Assembly (NCBI RefSeq): GCF_014395975.1
Contig: NZ_CP060714.1
Span: 4,340,001 to 4,404,000, forward strand
DNA from: Diaphorobacter ruginosibacter
GTDB lineage: Bacteria; Pseudomonadota; Gammaproteobacteria; Burkholderiales; Burkholderiaceae_C
Direction of reading: 5' to 3'
DNA: 64,000 nucleotides
The translations under genes and the position numbers were made by a program. Position 1 is the stretch's first letter; every line of letters begins with the position of its first letter. This document shows positions 1 through 9,930 of the stretch, piece after piece. The notes under the pieces are model-generated. The model was given only the letters and a program-made list of their open reading frames with translations, was not told the DNA's origin and did no database searches.

Positions 1-1410
1 AGACTGACCCTTGCCCGATACGATCTCGGACACCTTGGCGGGCACGGCACCGATCGAGCCCGCGCCCATGCACATCACCACGTCGCCGCTCCTGGCACCG
101 CTCAGGATGCGCTCTGGCAGCTCGGCCACGTCGTCGATGAAGACCGGCTCCACCTTGCCCGCCACGCGCACGGCGCGCGCGAGCGCACGACCGTCGGCGG
201 CGACGATGGGCTGCTCCCCGGCGGCGTACACCTCGGTCAGCAGCACCGCGTCGGCCTCGCCGAGTACCTTCACGAAATCCTCGAAGCAGTCGCGCGTGCG
301 GCTGTAGCGATGCGGCTGGAACGCCATCACGAGACGCCGGCCCGGGAATGCCCCACGCGCGGCCTCCATCGTCGCGGCCATTTCGACCGGATGGTGGCCA
401 TAATCCTCGATCAGGTCGAAGGTGCCGCCATCGCTCGCCGGCAGGTCGGCGATGCGCTGGAAGCGCCGCCCCACACCGTTGAAGTGGGCAAGCCCGCGCA
501 GCAGCGCCTCGTCGGACACGTCCACTTCGGCAGCCACCACGATGGCCGCGAGCGCATTGAGCACGTTGTGCATGCCCGCAAGATTGAGCACCACGTCGAG
601 ATCCGGGCCGGCCGCGGGGCCGCTGCGCTGCACGCGGAAATGCATCTGCGTGCCGACGGCGCGCACATCGACGGCGCGCACCTGGGCGTCCTCGCCGAAG
701 CCATAGGTGATCACCGGGCGCGTGAGGCGCGGCAGGATGTCGCGCACCGCCGGGCTTTCCACGCACAGGATCGCCGTGCCGTAGAACGGCATGCGGTGCA
801 GGAATTCGACGAATGCGCTCTTGAGCTTTTCGAAATCGTGCCCGTAGGTCTCCATGTGGTCCGCATCGATGTTCGTGACCACCGCCATCACCGGCAGGAG
901 GTTCAGGAACGATGCGTCAGACTCGTCGGCCTCGACCACGATGTACTCGCCCTTGCCCAGCTTGGCGTTCGCGCCCGCGCTGTTCAATCGGCCGCCGATC
1001 ACGAAGGTGGGATCGAGCCCGGCCTCGGCCAGCACGCTCGCGACCAGGCTGGTGGTCGTGGTCTTGCCGTGGGCGCCGGCAATCGCGATGCCCTGGCGCA
1101 GGCGCATGAGCTCGGCCAGCATCAGTGCACGGGGCACCACGGGAATCTTCTTCTCGCGCGCCGCCAGCACCTCGGGGTTGTCGCCCTGCACGGCCGTCGA
1201 GGTGACCACGGCATTCGCCCCCTCGATGTTCGCGGCCGCATGGCCGACATGCGTGCGGATGCCGAGCTGCTGCAGGCGGCGCAGCGTAGCGCTGTCCGAC
1301 AGATCAGAGCCCGACACCATGTAGCCCAGGTTGTGCAGCACTTCGGCAATGCCGCTCATGCCCGCACCACCGAGGCCCACGAAATGGATGTGACGGATGG
1401 CGTGCTTCAT
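1..1410 (-). CDS. murC: UDP-N-acetylmuramate--L-alanine ligase, 3' end beyond window
   Basis: Cytoplasmic Mur ligase that adds L-Ala to UDP-MurNAc using ATP, the first peptide-forming step of peptidoglycan synthesis. The reading frame is open over 470 codons from ATG at 1410 to the window edge with no stop, so only the last few residues are missing (family length about 470-490). Visible motifs are the N-terminal GLGGAGMSG loop (residues 12-20) and the ATP loop AGAHGKTTTT (111-120). It is the last gene of the cluster seen here. Its ATG overlaps the murG stop by 4 bp (1407-1410), which fixes the start and implies translational coupling. Confidence 0.97.
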   Translation of the reverse strand, partial: MKHAIRHIHFVGLGGAGMSGIAEVLHNLGYMVSGSDLSDSATLRRLQQLGIRTHVGHAAANIEGANAVVTSTAVQGDNPEVLAAREKKIPVVPRALMLAELMRLRQGIAIAGAHGKTTTTSLVASVLAEAGLDPTFVIGGRLNSAGANAKLGKGEYIVVEADESDASFLNLLPVMAVVTNIDADHMETYGHDFEKLKSAFVEFLHRMPFYGTAILCVESPAVRDILPRLTRPVITYGFGEDAQVRAVDVRAVGTQMHFRVQRSGPAAGPDLDVVLNLAGMHNVLNALAAIVVAAEVDVSDEALLRGLAHFNGVGRRFQRIADLPASDGGTFDLIEDYGHHPVEMAATMEAARGAFPGRRLVMAFQPHRYSRTRDCFEDFVKVLGEADAVLLTEVYAAGEQPIVAADGRALARAVRVAGKVEPVFIDDVAELPERILSGARSGDVVMCMGAGSIGAVPAKVSEIVSGKGQS

Positions 1411-2477
1411 CGTGCCAGTTCCTCACATGCGGTCACCACCTCGCGGGTGGCGTTGATCTTTTCCATAGCCTTGGCCTTCAGCGCCTTCTCCAGCAGCGCA
1501 GGGCGCTGCAAATTCATGATCATGTCCGCCAGTCCGCGCGGCGTGAGGTCGCGCTGCTGGACCAGCCAGCCACCGCCCGCATCGACCAGGAACCGCGCAT
1601 TCGTGGTCTGGTGGTCGTCGACGGCGGCGGGAAACGGCACGTACACGGCAGCGGCACCGACCGCCGCGATCTCGGTCACGGTGCTGGCGCCCGCGCGGCA
1701 GACAATCAGGTCCGCGTCGGCAAACGCCTGCGCGGTGTCGTCGATGAACGGCGTGAGCGTGGCTTGCACGCCCGCCGTTTCGTAGTTCGTGCGCAGCGCA
1801 TCGATCTGCGTCGCACCGCTCTGGTGGGTCACCTGCGGACGCTGTTGCTCGGGGATCAGGGCAAGCGCCTGCGGCACGATGTCGTTCAGCGCCCGCGCTC
1901 CCAGGCTGCCACCGACCACCAGCAGCCTGAGCGGTCCCGTGCGCCCGGCAAACCGGGTGGCGGGATCGGGCATGCGGGTGAATGCCGCGCGCAGGGGGTT
2001 GCCCACCCACTGCCCCTTCCTGAACACGTTCGGGAACGCCGTGAAGATGCGGTCGGCCACTCCCGCGAGCACCTTGTTGGCCATGCCGGCCACCGAGTTC
2101 TGCTCATGCAGCACCAGCGGCTTGCCGGCCATCACCCCCATCATCCCGCCGGGGAAGGTGACGTAGCCCCCCATGCCCACGATCACGTCGGGCTTGACGC
2201 GGCGCACCACCGACAGTGCCTGCCAGAACGCACGCAGCAGGCGCAGCGGCAGCAGGGCCAGCGTCACCAGCCCCTTGCCGCGTACGCCCGAGAAATCGAT
2301 GGTCTCGAGCTGGAAACCCTTGGGCGGAACAATGCGGGACTCCATGCTGCCCGGCGTGCCGAGCCAGTGCACGCTCCAGCCGCGCGCGCGCAGTTCCTCC
2401 GCCACGGCCAGTCCCGGGAAGATGTGCCCGCCCGTGCCGCCTGCCATGATGAGCGCGGTGCGTGTCGCTGTCGTCAT
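1407..2477 (-). CDS. murG: Undecaprenyldiphospho-muramoylpentapeptide beta-N-acetylglucosaminyltransferase
   Basis: Membrane-associated GT-B glycosyltransferase that transfers GlcNAc to lipid I, making lipid II. It has 356 residues, normal for the family. The N-terminal glycine-rich acceptor loop (MAGGTGGHIFPG, residues about 10-22) and the GGSLGA donor-binding loop are present. An in-frame open extension continues upstream inside ftsW, but the ATG at 2477 overlaps the ftsW stop as ATGA (2474-2477), matching the neighbouring junctions, so that start was chosen. It lies in the cluster order ftsW-murG-murC. Confidence 0.97.
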   Translation of the reverse strand: MTTATRTALIMAGGTGGHIFPGLAVAEELRARGWSVHWLGTPGSMESRIVPPKGFQLETIDFSGVRGKGLVTLALLPLRLLRAFWQALSVVRRVKPDVIVGMGGYVTFPGGMMGVMAGKPLVLHEQNSVAGMANKVLAGVADRIFTAFPNVFRKGQWVGNPLRAAFTRMPDPATRFAGRTGPLRLLVVGGSLGARALNDIVPQALALIPEQQRPQVTHQSGATQIDALRTNYETAGVQATLTPFIDDTAQAFADADLIVCRAGASTVTEIAAVGAAAVYVPFPAAVDDHQTTNARFLVDAGGGWLVQQRDLTPRGLADMIMNLQRPALLEKALKAKAMEKINATREVVTACEELAR

Positions 2478-3760
2478 ACGCGGCCTCCTCTCATCAGGAC
2501 CTTGTTCTCGTAGTCGACGCGCAGGACCACCGCCAGCGCCACCAGGTTCATCAGCACCGCCGATCCTCCAAAGCTCATCAGCGGCAGGGTCAGCCCCTTG
2601 GTGGGCAGAGCGCCCAGGTTCACGCCCATGTTGATGAATGACTGAAAACCTATCCACATCGCGATGCCCTGCGCCACGAGTCCGGAGAACACACGGTCCA
2701 GCGCGATCGCCTGGCGGCCGATGTGCATGATGCGGCGCGTGAGCCAGAGGAAGGCGACGATCAGGATCAGCACACCCATCAGGCCGAACTCCTCGCCGAT
2801 CACCGACAGCAGGAAGTCGGTGTGCGCCTCGGGCAGCCAGTGCAGCTTCTCCACGCTGCCGCCCAGGCCGACACCAAAGATCTCGCCACGGCCGATCGCG
2901 ATCAGCGCGTGCGAGAGCTGATAGCCCTTGCCGAGTGCGTGCTTCTCGCTCCACGGATCGAGGTACGCGAAGATGCGCTCACGGCGCCAGTCGGAGAACC
3001 ACACCATGCAGGCGAAGGCCAGCAGCAGCACGGCCGCGATCAGGAAAAACATGCGGGCGTTCACGCCACCCAGGAACAGGATGCCCATGGCGACGACGGC
3101 GATCACCATGAAGGCCCCCATGTCGGGCTCGGCCAACAGCAGCGCGCCGACCACGGCGACCGAAATGGCCATCGGCAGCACGGCGCGGAAGAAACGCTCC
3201 TTCACCTCCATCTTGCGCACCATGTAGTCGGATGCATAGATCACGACGGCCAGCTTGGCGAGCTCCGACGGCTGGAAGTTCATGAAACCCAGCGACAGCC
3301 AGCGGCGCGCGCCATTCACCACGGTACCCACGTGCGGTATCAGCACCGCGACCAGCAGCAGGATAGCGACGACGAACATCCACGGCGCATAGCGCTCCCA
3401 GAGCTTCATCGGGATCTTGAAGGTGAACCATGCGCAGAAGAAGCCGATGAGCAGCGACAGCACATGGCGCTTGACGAAGTGGTAGTGCTCGATATTGCCG
3501 AAGCGCGGGTTGTCCGGCATCGCGATCGATGCCGAGTACACCATCACCACGCCCCATGCGAGCAGGAAGATCACGACCCACAGCAGCGCCTGGTCGAATC
3601 CCACCATGCGCGCCGGCGTTGCGGCGGTCTGACGGTATTCGGTGCCGCCGATGCGCACCGGCAGCACGTCCGCCGCCTTCGCTGGAAGGCCGCCGAACAG
3701 GCCGCCAAACGGGCTGGCAAGACGTTGCCACAGGCTCGGGCGTTCCACATCGGCCGTCAT
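2474..3760 (-). CDS. ftsW: SEDS-family peptidoglycan glycosyltransferase FtsW
   Basis: Integral membrane SEDS protein that polymerises lipid II at the division septum together with FtsI (PBP3), whose gene is in the same cluster. It has 428 residues and about ten hydrophobic segments beginning near residue 50 after a polar cytoplasmic N-terminus. The C-terminal part contains the conserved SEDS stretch with GALPTKGLTLPLMSFGGSA. The start ATG at 3760 overlaps the murD stop (3757-3760) and the stop overlaps the murG start. Confidence 0.97.
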   Translation of the reverse strand: MTADVERPSLWQRLASPFGGLFGGLPAKAADVLPVRIGGTEYRQTAATPARMVGFDQALLWVVIFLLAWGVVMVYSASIAMPDNPRFGNIEHYHFVKRHVLSLLIGFFCAWFTFKIPMKLWERYAPWMFVVAILLLVAVLIPHVGTVVNGARRWLSLGFMNFQPSELAKLAVVIYASDYMVRKMEVKERFFRAVLPMAISVAVVGALLLAEPDMGAFMVIAVVAMGILFLGGVNARMFFLIAAVLLLAFACMVWFSDWRRERIFAYLDPWSEKHALGKGYQLSHALIAIGRGEIFGVGLGGSVEKLHWLPEAHTDFLLSVIGEEFGLMGVLILIVAFLWLTRRIMHIGRQAIALDRVFSGLVAQGIAMWIGFQSFINMGVNLGALPTKGLTLPLMSFGGSAVLMNLVALAVVLRVDYENKVLMRGGRV

Positions 3761-5808
3761 GCCTGTCCTCCCAGAACCTGGCCGGCATCATCGGCCAGCG
3801 CCTGCACCGCATCGCAGAACACCCGCGCGCGGTGCGCATAGTTGTCGAACATGTCCAGGCTGGCACATGCCGGGGACATCAGCACGGCGTCGCCGGCCTG
3901 CGCGTTCTGCGCGCACAGCTGCACAGCCTCCGGCATGGTGGCCGCATGCAGCAGCGGTACGCCGGTGTCCTGCAGCGCCGCCTCGATCTGCGCGGCATCG
4001 CGCCCGATCAGCACCACGGCCCGTGCATAGCGGGAGATCGGGGAGGCGAGTGGAGAGAAGTCCTGGCCCTTGCCATCGCCCCCCAGGATCACCACCAGGC
4101 GGCGATCCGGCCCCAGGCCGCTCAGTGCCGCCACCGTGGCGCCCACATTCGTGCCCTTGCTGTCGTCGAAGTACTCGACGTCGTTCACGATCCCCACCGG
4201 CTCCACGCGATGCGGTTCGCCGCGGTACTCGCGCAGCCCGAACAGCATCGGCGCCAGTGCGCAGCCCGCGGCGTGCGCCAGCGCCAGTGCCGCCAGCGCG
4301 TTCATTGCGTTGTGGCGACCGCGGATGCGCAGCGCGTCGGCCGGCATCAGGCGCTGGATATAGAGATCAACCTCCTGCGCCGAGCGCGACTTGCGGCTGG
4401 TTTCGTCGGCCTCGTGCGCGCGCACAAGCCACGCCATTCCGCCGACCATCTCGATGCCGAAATCGCCGGGGCGCTGCGGCATGTCGCCGCCGAAGGTGAC
4501 ATGCGTGCGCAACTGCGGCTTCTGCAGCTTGACGCGCACGGGCGGCGGCAGCATGTCCATCACCATCTGGTCGTCGCGGTTCAGCACCATGAGCGCCTGG
4601 TCGCCGAAGATGCGCGCCTTCGCGGCCGCATAGGCCTGCAGGCTGCCGTGCCAGTCCAGATGGTCCTGGGTGATGTTGAGTACGGTGGCTGCCGTGGGCT
4701 CGAAACCCTTGACGCCGTCGAGCTGGAAGCTGGAGAGCTCCAGCACCCACACCTGCGGCAGCGTGCCGGCATCGAGGTGCTGCGACAGCGTGTCGAGTAG
4801 CGTGGGGCCGATGTTCCCGGCCATGGCCACCGTCCTCTCGGCACACTCCACCAGCAGTGCGGTGAGCGACGTGACCGTGGTCTTGCCGTTCGTTCCCGTG
4901 ATCGCCAGCACGGAAGGCTGGTAGCTGCGCTCGGCAGCTAGCTCGCGCAATGCCAGCGTGAACAGGTCGAGTTCGCCGCCCACAGGAATCTGCGCTGCGT
5001 GGGCGGCCTCGACCACGGCAGCGATGGCGGCCGGGAACAGCCCCGGCGAGCGATACACGGCATCGAGCGACTGCCCTTCGACCAGGTCGGCTCCCATGGC
5101 GCCAGCAACGAAGCGCACCTGCGGCAACTCCTGCTGCAGCTGGGTCTTTTGCGGCGGCGCCTCGCGCGTATCGGCCACCGTCACGTCGGCACCGCTGCGG
5201 GCGCACCAGCGCGCCATCGCCATGCCGGATGCCCCCAGACCCAGGATCAATACGCGCTTGCCCTGCAGGTAGGGCTCGAATGCGGGCACGGGAATCGCTT
5301 CGTCCTGCGGCTCCTGGGCAGCGTTCTCCGCGCCCTCTTCGGTCGATGCAGATGTCGATGCATCGGCAGGCTCGCCGGCATCGGCCGCTGGCTCCGCCTC
5401 GTCCTTGCCCTGGACATCGGCAAAGATGCGTGCGACGAATTCGGCCGCTTCCGCAGCGGCGGACTTCGCCGGTGCGACAAAGTTCTCGGCGGCACCCAGG
5501 TAGGCGGGCTTGGGTTCGGGCTCGGGCTGCGCTTCGTCTGGCGATGCGGTCACTGCCTCGTCTGCAGCCGCCAGGCCGTCATCCGGGGCAGCCAGCGAAA
5601 CTTCGGCATCCAGCCCGGGCGTCGGGGGCACCAGTTCCGGTGCCAGCTCCGTCAACGGTTCCGACATCGGATCCGGTACGGCCACCGGAGCATCCTGCTG
5701 CAGGGCATTCGACGCCTGCAGTTCGGAAACGACCGAAGCCACCTCCGGCACCACTTCGGGTGCCTGGGCGGCTTCATGACGGAGGGGGTCGTTCGGCAGC
5801 GGACTCAT
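3757..5808 (-). CDS. murD: UDP-N-acetylmuramoyl-L-alanine--D-glutamate ligase with long acidic N-terminal extension
   Basis: Mur ligase adding D-Glu to UDP-MurNAc-L-Ala. The catalytic core starts near residue 178 (GKRVLILGLGASGMAMARW) and carries the ATP loop ITGTNGKTT near residue 304 and the usual central and C-terminal domains. The protein has 683 residues against about 440-480 for a typical MurD. The excess is an N-terminal region of about 175 residues, rich in Ala, Pro, Glu and Asp with very few basic residues, and one likely helix at about 112-134. The start at 5808 overlaps the mraY stop as ATGA (5805-5808), exactly like the other junctions, so the extension is probably translated. Its function is unknown. 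Confidence 0.93.
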   Translation of the reverse strand: MSPLPNDPLRHEAAQAPEVVPEVASVVSELQASNALQQDAPVAVPDPMSEPLTELAPELVPPTPGLDAEVSLAAPDDGLAAADEAVTASPDEAQPEPEPKPAYLGAAENFVAPAKSAAAEAAEFVARIFADVQGKDEAEPAADAGEPADASTSASTEEGAENAAQEPQDEAIPVPAFEPYLQGKRVLILGLGASGMAMARWCARSGADVTVADTREAPPQKTQLQQELPQVRFVAGAMGADLVEGQSLDAVYRSPGLFPAAIAAVVEAAHAAQIPVGGELDLFTLALRELAAERSYQPSVLAITGTNGKTTVTSLTALLVECAERTVAMAGNIGPTLLDTLSQHLDAGTLPQVWVLELSSFQLDGVKGFEPTAATVLNITQDHLDWHGSLQAYAAAKARIFGDQALMVLNRDDQMVMDMLPPPVRVKLQKPQLRTHVTFGGDMPQRPGDFGIEMVGGMAWLVRAHEADETSRKSRSAQEVDLYIQRLMPADALRIRGRHNAMNALAALALAHAAGCALAPMLFGLREYRGEPHRVEPVGIVNDVEYFDDSKGTNVGATVAALSGLGPDRRLVVILGGDGKGQDFSPLASPISRYARAVVLIGRDAAQIEAALQDTGVPLLHAATMPEAVQLCAQNAQAGDAVLMSPACASLDMFDNYAHRARVFCDAVQALADDAGQVLGGQA

Positions 5809-6983
5809 CTGAGTTTCAGGGTCGTGAGGCCGATGAGGCACAGCAGCATGGTGATGATCCAGAAACGCACGACGACCTGCGTTTCCTTCCATCCGCTTTT
5901 CTCGAAATGGTGGTGCAGCGGCGCCATCTTCAGGAGACGGCGTCCTTCGCCATACCGCTTCTTGGTGAACTTGAACCAGGTGACCTGCAGCATCACGGAG
6001 AGCGCTTCGACCACGAAGATGCCGCCCATCACCGCCAGCACGATTTCCTGGCGCACGATCACGGCGATGGTGCCGAGCGCCGCGCCGAGCGCGAGCGCGC
6101 CCACGTCGCCCATGAACACCTGCGCCGGATGCGTGTTGAACCACAGGAATGCCAGCCCCGCGCCGGCCATGGCGGACGTGAAGATCATCAGTTCGCTCGC
6201 GCCCGCGATGTGCGGGAACAGCAGGTACTTGGAATAGCTCACGCTGCCGGTCACATAGGCGAAGACACCCAGCGACGCGCCCACCATGACCACCGGCATG
6301 ATGGCCAGGCCATCGAGGCCGTCGGTCAGGTTCACCGCATTGCTCGATCCCACGATCACCAGATAGGTCAGGATCACGAAACCCAGCACGCCCAGCGGGT
6401 AGGTCACCTCCTTGAAGAAGGGAACGTTCAGGCCGGCCTTGGGCGGCAGGTCGAGCGAGAAGCCCGACTGCACCCACGAGATGAACAGCTCGAACACGCG
6501 CCAGTTGGAGTTCTCGGAGATGCTGAACACCAGGTAGAGCGCAGCGAGCAGGCCGATCACGGATTGCCAGAAATACTTCTCGCGTGAGCGCATGCCCTCC
6601 GGGTCCTTGTTGACCACCTTGCGCCAGTCATCCACCCAGCCGATGGCACCGAAGCCCAGCGTCACGGCGAGCACGATCCATACGAAGCGGTTCGAGAGAT
6701 CGGCCCACAGCAATGTGGAGATGGTGATCGCCAGCAGGATCAGCACGCCGCCCATGGTCGGCGTGCCGCTCTTGGCCAGGTGCGACTGCATCGCGTACTC
6801 GCGGATCGGCTGGCCGATCTTGAGCGAGGTGAGCATGCGGATCACACGAGGTCCCGCGGCCAGGCCGATCAGCAGTGCCGTGAGCGCGGCCATCACCGCG
6901 CGGAAGGTGATGTACTGGAACACGCGCAGGAATCCGAATTCCGGCGACAGTGTCTGCAACCATTGAGCGAGCGTCAGCAGCAT
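5805..6983 (-). CDS. mraY: Phospho-N-acetylmuramoyl-pentapeptide-transferase
   Basis: Polytopic inner-membrane enzyme that transfers phospho-MurNAc-pentapeptide to undecaprenyl phosphate, giving lipid I. It has 392 residues and about ten membrane segments. The signature NAVNLTDGLDGLA with the catalytic Asp residues is visible, as is the HHHFEKSGW motif in the last cytoplasmic loop. The ATG at 6983 lies 10 bp inside the end of murF, and its stop overlaps the murD start. Confidence 0.97.
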   Translation of the reverse strand: MLLTLAQWLQTLSPEFGFLRVFQYITFRAVMAALTALLIGLAAGPRVIRMLTSLKIGQPIREYAMQSHLAKSGTPTMGGVLILLAITISTLLWADLSNRFVWIVLAVTLGFGAIGWVDDWRKVVNKDPEGMRSREKYFWQSVIGLLAALYLVFSISENSNWRVFELFISWVQSGFSLDLPPKAGLNVPFFKEVTYPLGVLGFVILTYLVIVGSSNAVNLTDGLDGLAIMPVVMVGASLGVFAYVTGSVSYSKYLLFPHIAGASELMIFTSAMAGAGLAFLWFNTHPAQVFMGDVGALALGAALGTIAVIVRQEIVLAVMGGIFVVEALSVMLQVTWFKFTKKRYGEGRRLLKMAPLHHHFEKSGWKETQVVVRFWIITMLLCLIGLTTLKLR

Positions 6984-8425
6984 GCGCGACCTCCAGTTGG
7001 TTGACCTTCCCCGCGGGTGGTGTCTTCGGCCGACCGCGCCTGCAGCGCCTGCACCACTTGTTCCATCTTCATGAATCTCGATCCCTTGACCAGTACGCTG
7101 CCGTCCTTCGGCAGGCTGGCCTGCACCGCTGCAAGCAGCGATGCCATGTCTTCAAAATGCTGCGCAAGAGGCCCTGCGGCCTCGGCAGCGTGGGTCGCCA
7201 GGTGACCCAGTGCGAACATCCGGTCGATGCCGCGCCCCTGTGCATAGGCACCGGCTTCGGCATGGAACTGCGGCCCCTGGTCGCCGACCTCGCCCATGTC
7301 GCCCAGCACCAGCCACTGCGGCCTGGGGAGACTGGCAAGCACGTCGATCGCGGCACGCACGGAATCAGGATTGGCGTTGTAGCTGTCGTCCACCAGCGTG
7401 ATCGCATGACCACCCGCCAGCGGCAGCACCATCGCACGCGAGCGGCCCTTGACGGGCTCGAACTGCGTGAGGCCCCTGGCGATCGCGAACAGCGGCACGC
7501 CCGCCGCCACCGCGCAGGCCGTGGCGGCCAGGGCGTTGGCCACGTTGTGGCTGCCTGCAATGTGCAGTTCCGTGTCGAATGCGCCCTGCGGTGTCGAGAT
7601 CCGCACCTGCCAGCCCGCGCCCTGCCACTCGGCCCGGGCACATTGCACATCGCCCGCCCGCTCGCCGAACATGAGCGTGCGGCGCTTGCCGGCAAGCTCG
7701 CGCCACAGCGGCGTGTAGGCATCCTCGGCCGGGAACACCGCCACGCCATCGCGCGGCAGTGATGCGAACACGCTGCCGTTCTCGCGCGCGACGGCTTCCA
7801 CCGTCTGCATGAACTCCAGGTGCTCGCGCTGTGCGTTGTTGACCAGCGCCACCGTCGGGCGCGCAAGGTCGGCAAGGTAGGCGATCTCGCCGGGATGGTT
7901 CATGCCCATCTCGATCACCGCTGCCTCATGCTGCGCGCCCATGCGCAGCAGCATCAACGGAACGCCGATGTCGTTGTTGAAATTGCCCTGGGTCGCGAAC
8001 GCGGCCTCGGCCTTCCAGGCACGCAGGATGGACGCGATCATCTGCGTCACGGTAGTCTTGCCGTTGCTGCCGGTCACGCCGATCAGCGGGCCATGCCAGT
8101 GCCTGCGCCAACCCGCGGCAAGAGCCCCCAGGGCACGCAGCGTGTCCGGCACATGGATACCGGCAAGACCCGCGTCCTCCAGCCCGCCGTGCGCGATGGC
8201 GGCAATGGCACCGGCCTCGCGCGCCTGCGCGAGAAACTGGTTGGCATCGAAACGCTCGCCCTTGAGTGCCACGAACAGGTCGCCCGCTGCCAGCGTGCGC
8301 GTGTCGGTATGCACGCGCTGCAGTGGCAGGCTGCCATCCCCGATCAGGCGGGCCGACGGCATGCGCTCGGACACCAGCGCGAACGCGTCGCCCAGGGTCA
8401 TCAATGCCTTCTTCTGCGCGCTCAT
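6974..8425 (-). CDS. murF: UDP-N-acetylmuramoyl-tripeptide--D-alanyl-D-alanine ligase
   Basis: Mur ligase that adds D-Ala-D-Ala to the UDP-MurNAc tripeptide. It has 483 residues. The ATP loop GVTGSNGKTTVTQ and the downstream NNDIGVPL and EMGMNHPGEI stretches identify MurF rather than the other Mur ligases. The start at 8425 overlaps the murE stop (8422-8425). A second Met at codon 9 is possible but lacks the overlap. The stop overlaps mraY by 10 bp. Confidence 0.97.
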   Translation of the reverse strand: MSAQKKALMTLGDAFALVSERMPSARLIGDGSLPLQRVHTDTRTLAAGDLFVALKGERFDANQFLAQAREAGAIAAIAHGGLEDAGLAGIHVPDTLRALGALAAGWRRHWHGPLIGVTGSNGKTTVTQMIASILRAWKAEAAFATQGNFNNDIGVPLMLLRMGAQHEAAVIEMGMNHPGEIAYLADLARPTVALVNNAQREHLEFMQTVEAVARENGSVFASLPRDGVAVFPAEDAYTPLWRELAGKRRTLMFGERAGDVQCARAEWQGAGWQVRISTPQGAFDTELHIAGSHNVANALAATACAVAAGVPLFAIARGLTQFEPVKGRSRAMVLPLAGGHAITLVDDSYNANPDSVRAAIDVLASLPRPQWLVLGDMGEVGDQGPQFHAEAGAYAQGRGIDRMFALGHLATHAAEAAGPLAQHFEDMASLLAAVQASLPKDGSVLVKGSRFMKMEQVVQALQARSAEDTTRGEGQPTGGRACC

Positions 8426-9930
8426 GCCGCACCTCCGCGTTGCGCCAGTGCGGCCCGTGCCTGCTCGATGTCGGAGAAGTGGTGGCGTTCGCCCCGCACT
8501 TCCTGGTAGTCCTCGTGCCCCTTGCCGGCGATCAGCACCACGTCTTGCGCGGCCGCCGCGGCCAGGGTCTCGGAGATGGCCTGGGCGCGATCGGCCTGCA
8601 CGCGCAGCGTCTGCGCGGGCGTCGTGCCCTTCAGTATCTGCTCGATGATGCTCATCGGTTCTTCATTGCGCGGGTTGTCGCTGGTGACGACCACCTCGTC
8701 CGAGAATCGCTGCGCGATCGCGCCCATGTGGGGGCGCTTTCCCGGGTCGCGGTTGCCGCCGCAGCCGAACACGCACCAAAGCTTGCCGCCGCGCTCCCTG
8801 GCCATGGGCTGCAGGGCTTGCAGAGCCTTTTCGAGCGCATCGGGCGTATGCGAATAGTCGACAGCCACCATGGGCTGGCCCGCGGAGGTGATGCGCTCCA
8901 TGCGCCCCGGCACCGGAGTGAGCTGCGCGCAGGCCCACAGCGCATGCTCGAGCGCAATGCCGAGTGAACGCAGGGCGGCGATCACCCCCAGCAGATTGGA
9001 GACGTTGTACAGGCCGATCACCTGTGTCTGCAGCATGAAGGCATGCACGCCCTCGACCACCGTAAACACCAGGCCGTCATCGCTGTGGCGAATGTCACGC
9101 GCCTTCAGCCGCGCATTCCCGCGCAGCGACACGGTCCAGATGTCGAGCTGCGACGCCTCGAGCTCCTGCGCCAGTTGCGCGCCGTGCTGGTCGTCGATGT
9201 TGATCACCGCTGTGCGCAGGCCTGGCCAGTCGAAGAGCTCGCGCTTGGCCTCCCAGTAGGCCTGCATGGACGGGTGGTAGTCCAGGTGGTCCTGGGTGAG
9301 GTTGGTGAACAGCGCGGTGCGGATGCGCGTGCCGGCAAGGCGGTGCTCGGCCAGGCCGATGGACGATGCCTCGATCGCGCACGCACCAATGCCTTCTTCG
9401 ATGAACTGTGCGAACGCTCGCTGCAGCCGCACCGGATCGGGAGTGGTCAGCCCCGTCGACTCCATGCGGCCGGGCAGGCCCACGCCCAGCGTGCCGATGA
9501 GCGCACAGCCCTTGTAGGTCAGCACGTCGGCCTGTCCGGCCAGTGCATTGAGCGCCTCGGCCAGCCACCACGCGGTGCTGGTCTTGCCATTGGTGCCCGT
9601 CACAGCCATCACGTCGAGCCGCGTGGTGGGCAGATCGAACCACGCCGCAGCGATCGGGCCCGTGGTCGCCTTGAGGCCACGCATGGTCGCCATGTGCGCG
9701 CCGTCGAAACCGAAGGCGTCGACGCCCTCCTGCTCGACCAGGCATGCCACGGCCCCATTGGCCAGCGCGTTGCCCACGTGCAGCCGGCCGTCGGTCGCAG
9801 CGCCGGGCCAGGCAATGAATCCGTCACCCGGCTGGATCAGGCGGCTGTCGGTCTGCAATGTGCCGGTCACGCGCTCACGCAGCCAACGCACGGCGTCCTG
9901 GGCAGAGGCGAGGTGAAGGAGAACGCTCAT
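8422..9930 (-). CDS. murE: UDP-N-acetylmuramoyl-L-alanyl-D-glutamate--2,6-diaminopimelate ligase
   Basis: Mur ligase adding meso-diaminopimelate to UDP-MurNAc-L-Ala-D-Glu. It has 502 residues. Visible motifs are the ATP loop VTGTNGKTSTAWW, TQDHLDYH with the Mg-binding acidic residue, and DNPRNEEP, the motif typical of diaminopimelate-specific MurE. The frame stays open upstream inside ftsI, but ATG 9930 overlaps the ftsI stop as ATGA (9927-9930) and begins the recognisable N-terminal domain. Confidence 0.97.
   Translation of the reverse strand: MSVLLHLASAQDAVRWLRERVTGTLQTDSRLIQPGDGFIAWPGAATDGRLHVGNALANGAVACLVEQEGVDAFGFDGAHMATMRGLKATTGPIAAAWFDLPTTRLDVMAVTGTNGKTSTAWWLAEALNALAGQADVLTYKGCALIGTLGVGLPGRMESTGLTTPDPVRLQRAFAQFIEEGIGACAIEASSIGLAEHRLAGTRIRTALFTNLTQDHLDYHPSMQAYWEAKRELFDWPGLRTAVINIDDQHGAQLAQELEASQLDIWTVSLRGNARLKARDIRHSDDGLVFTVVEGVHAFMLQTQVIGLYNVSNLLGVIAALRSLGIALEHALWACAQLTPVPGRMERITSAGQPMVAVDYSHTPDALEKALQALQPMARERGGKLWCVFGCGGNRDPGKRPHMGAIAQRFSDEVVVTSDNPRNEEPMSIIEQILKGTTPAQTLRVQADRAQAISETLAAAAAQDVVLIAGKGHEDYQEVRGERHHFSDIEQARAALAQRGGAA

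Noticed and set aside
2478..2954. N-terminal extension of murG
   Set aside because: The extra sequence is an out-of-frame reading of ftsW; the ATGA overlap at 2474-2477 marks the true start.
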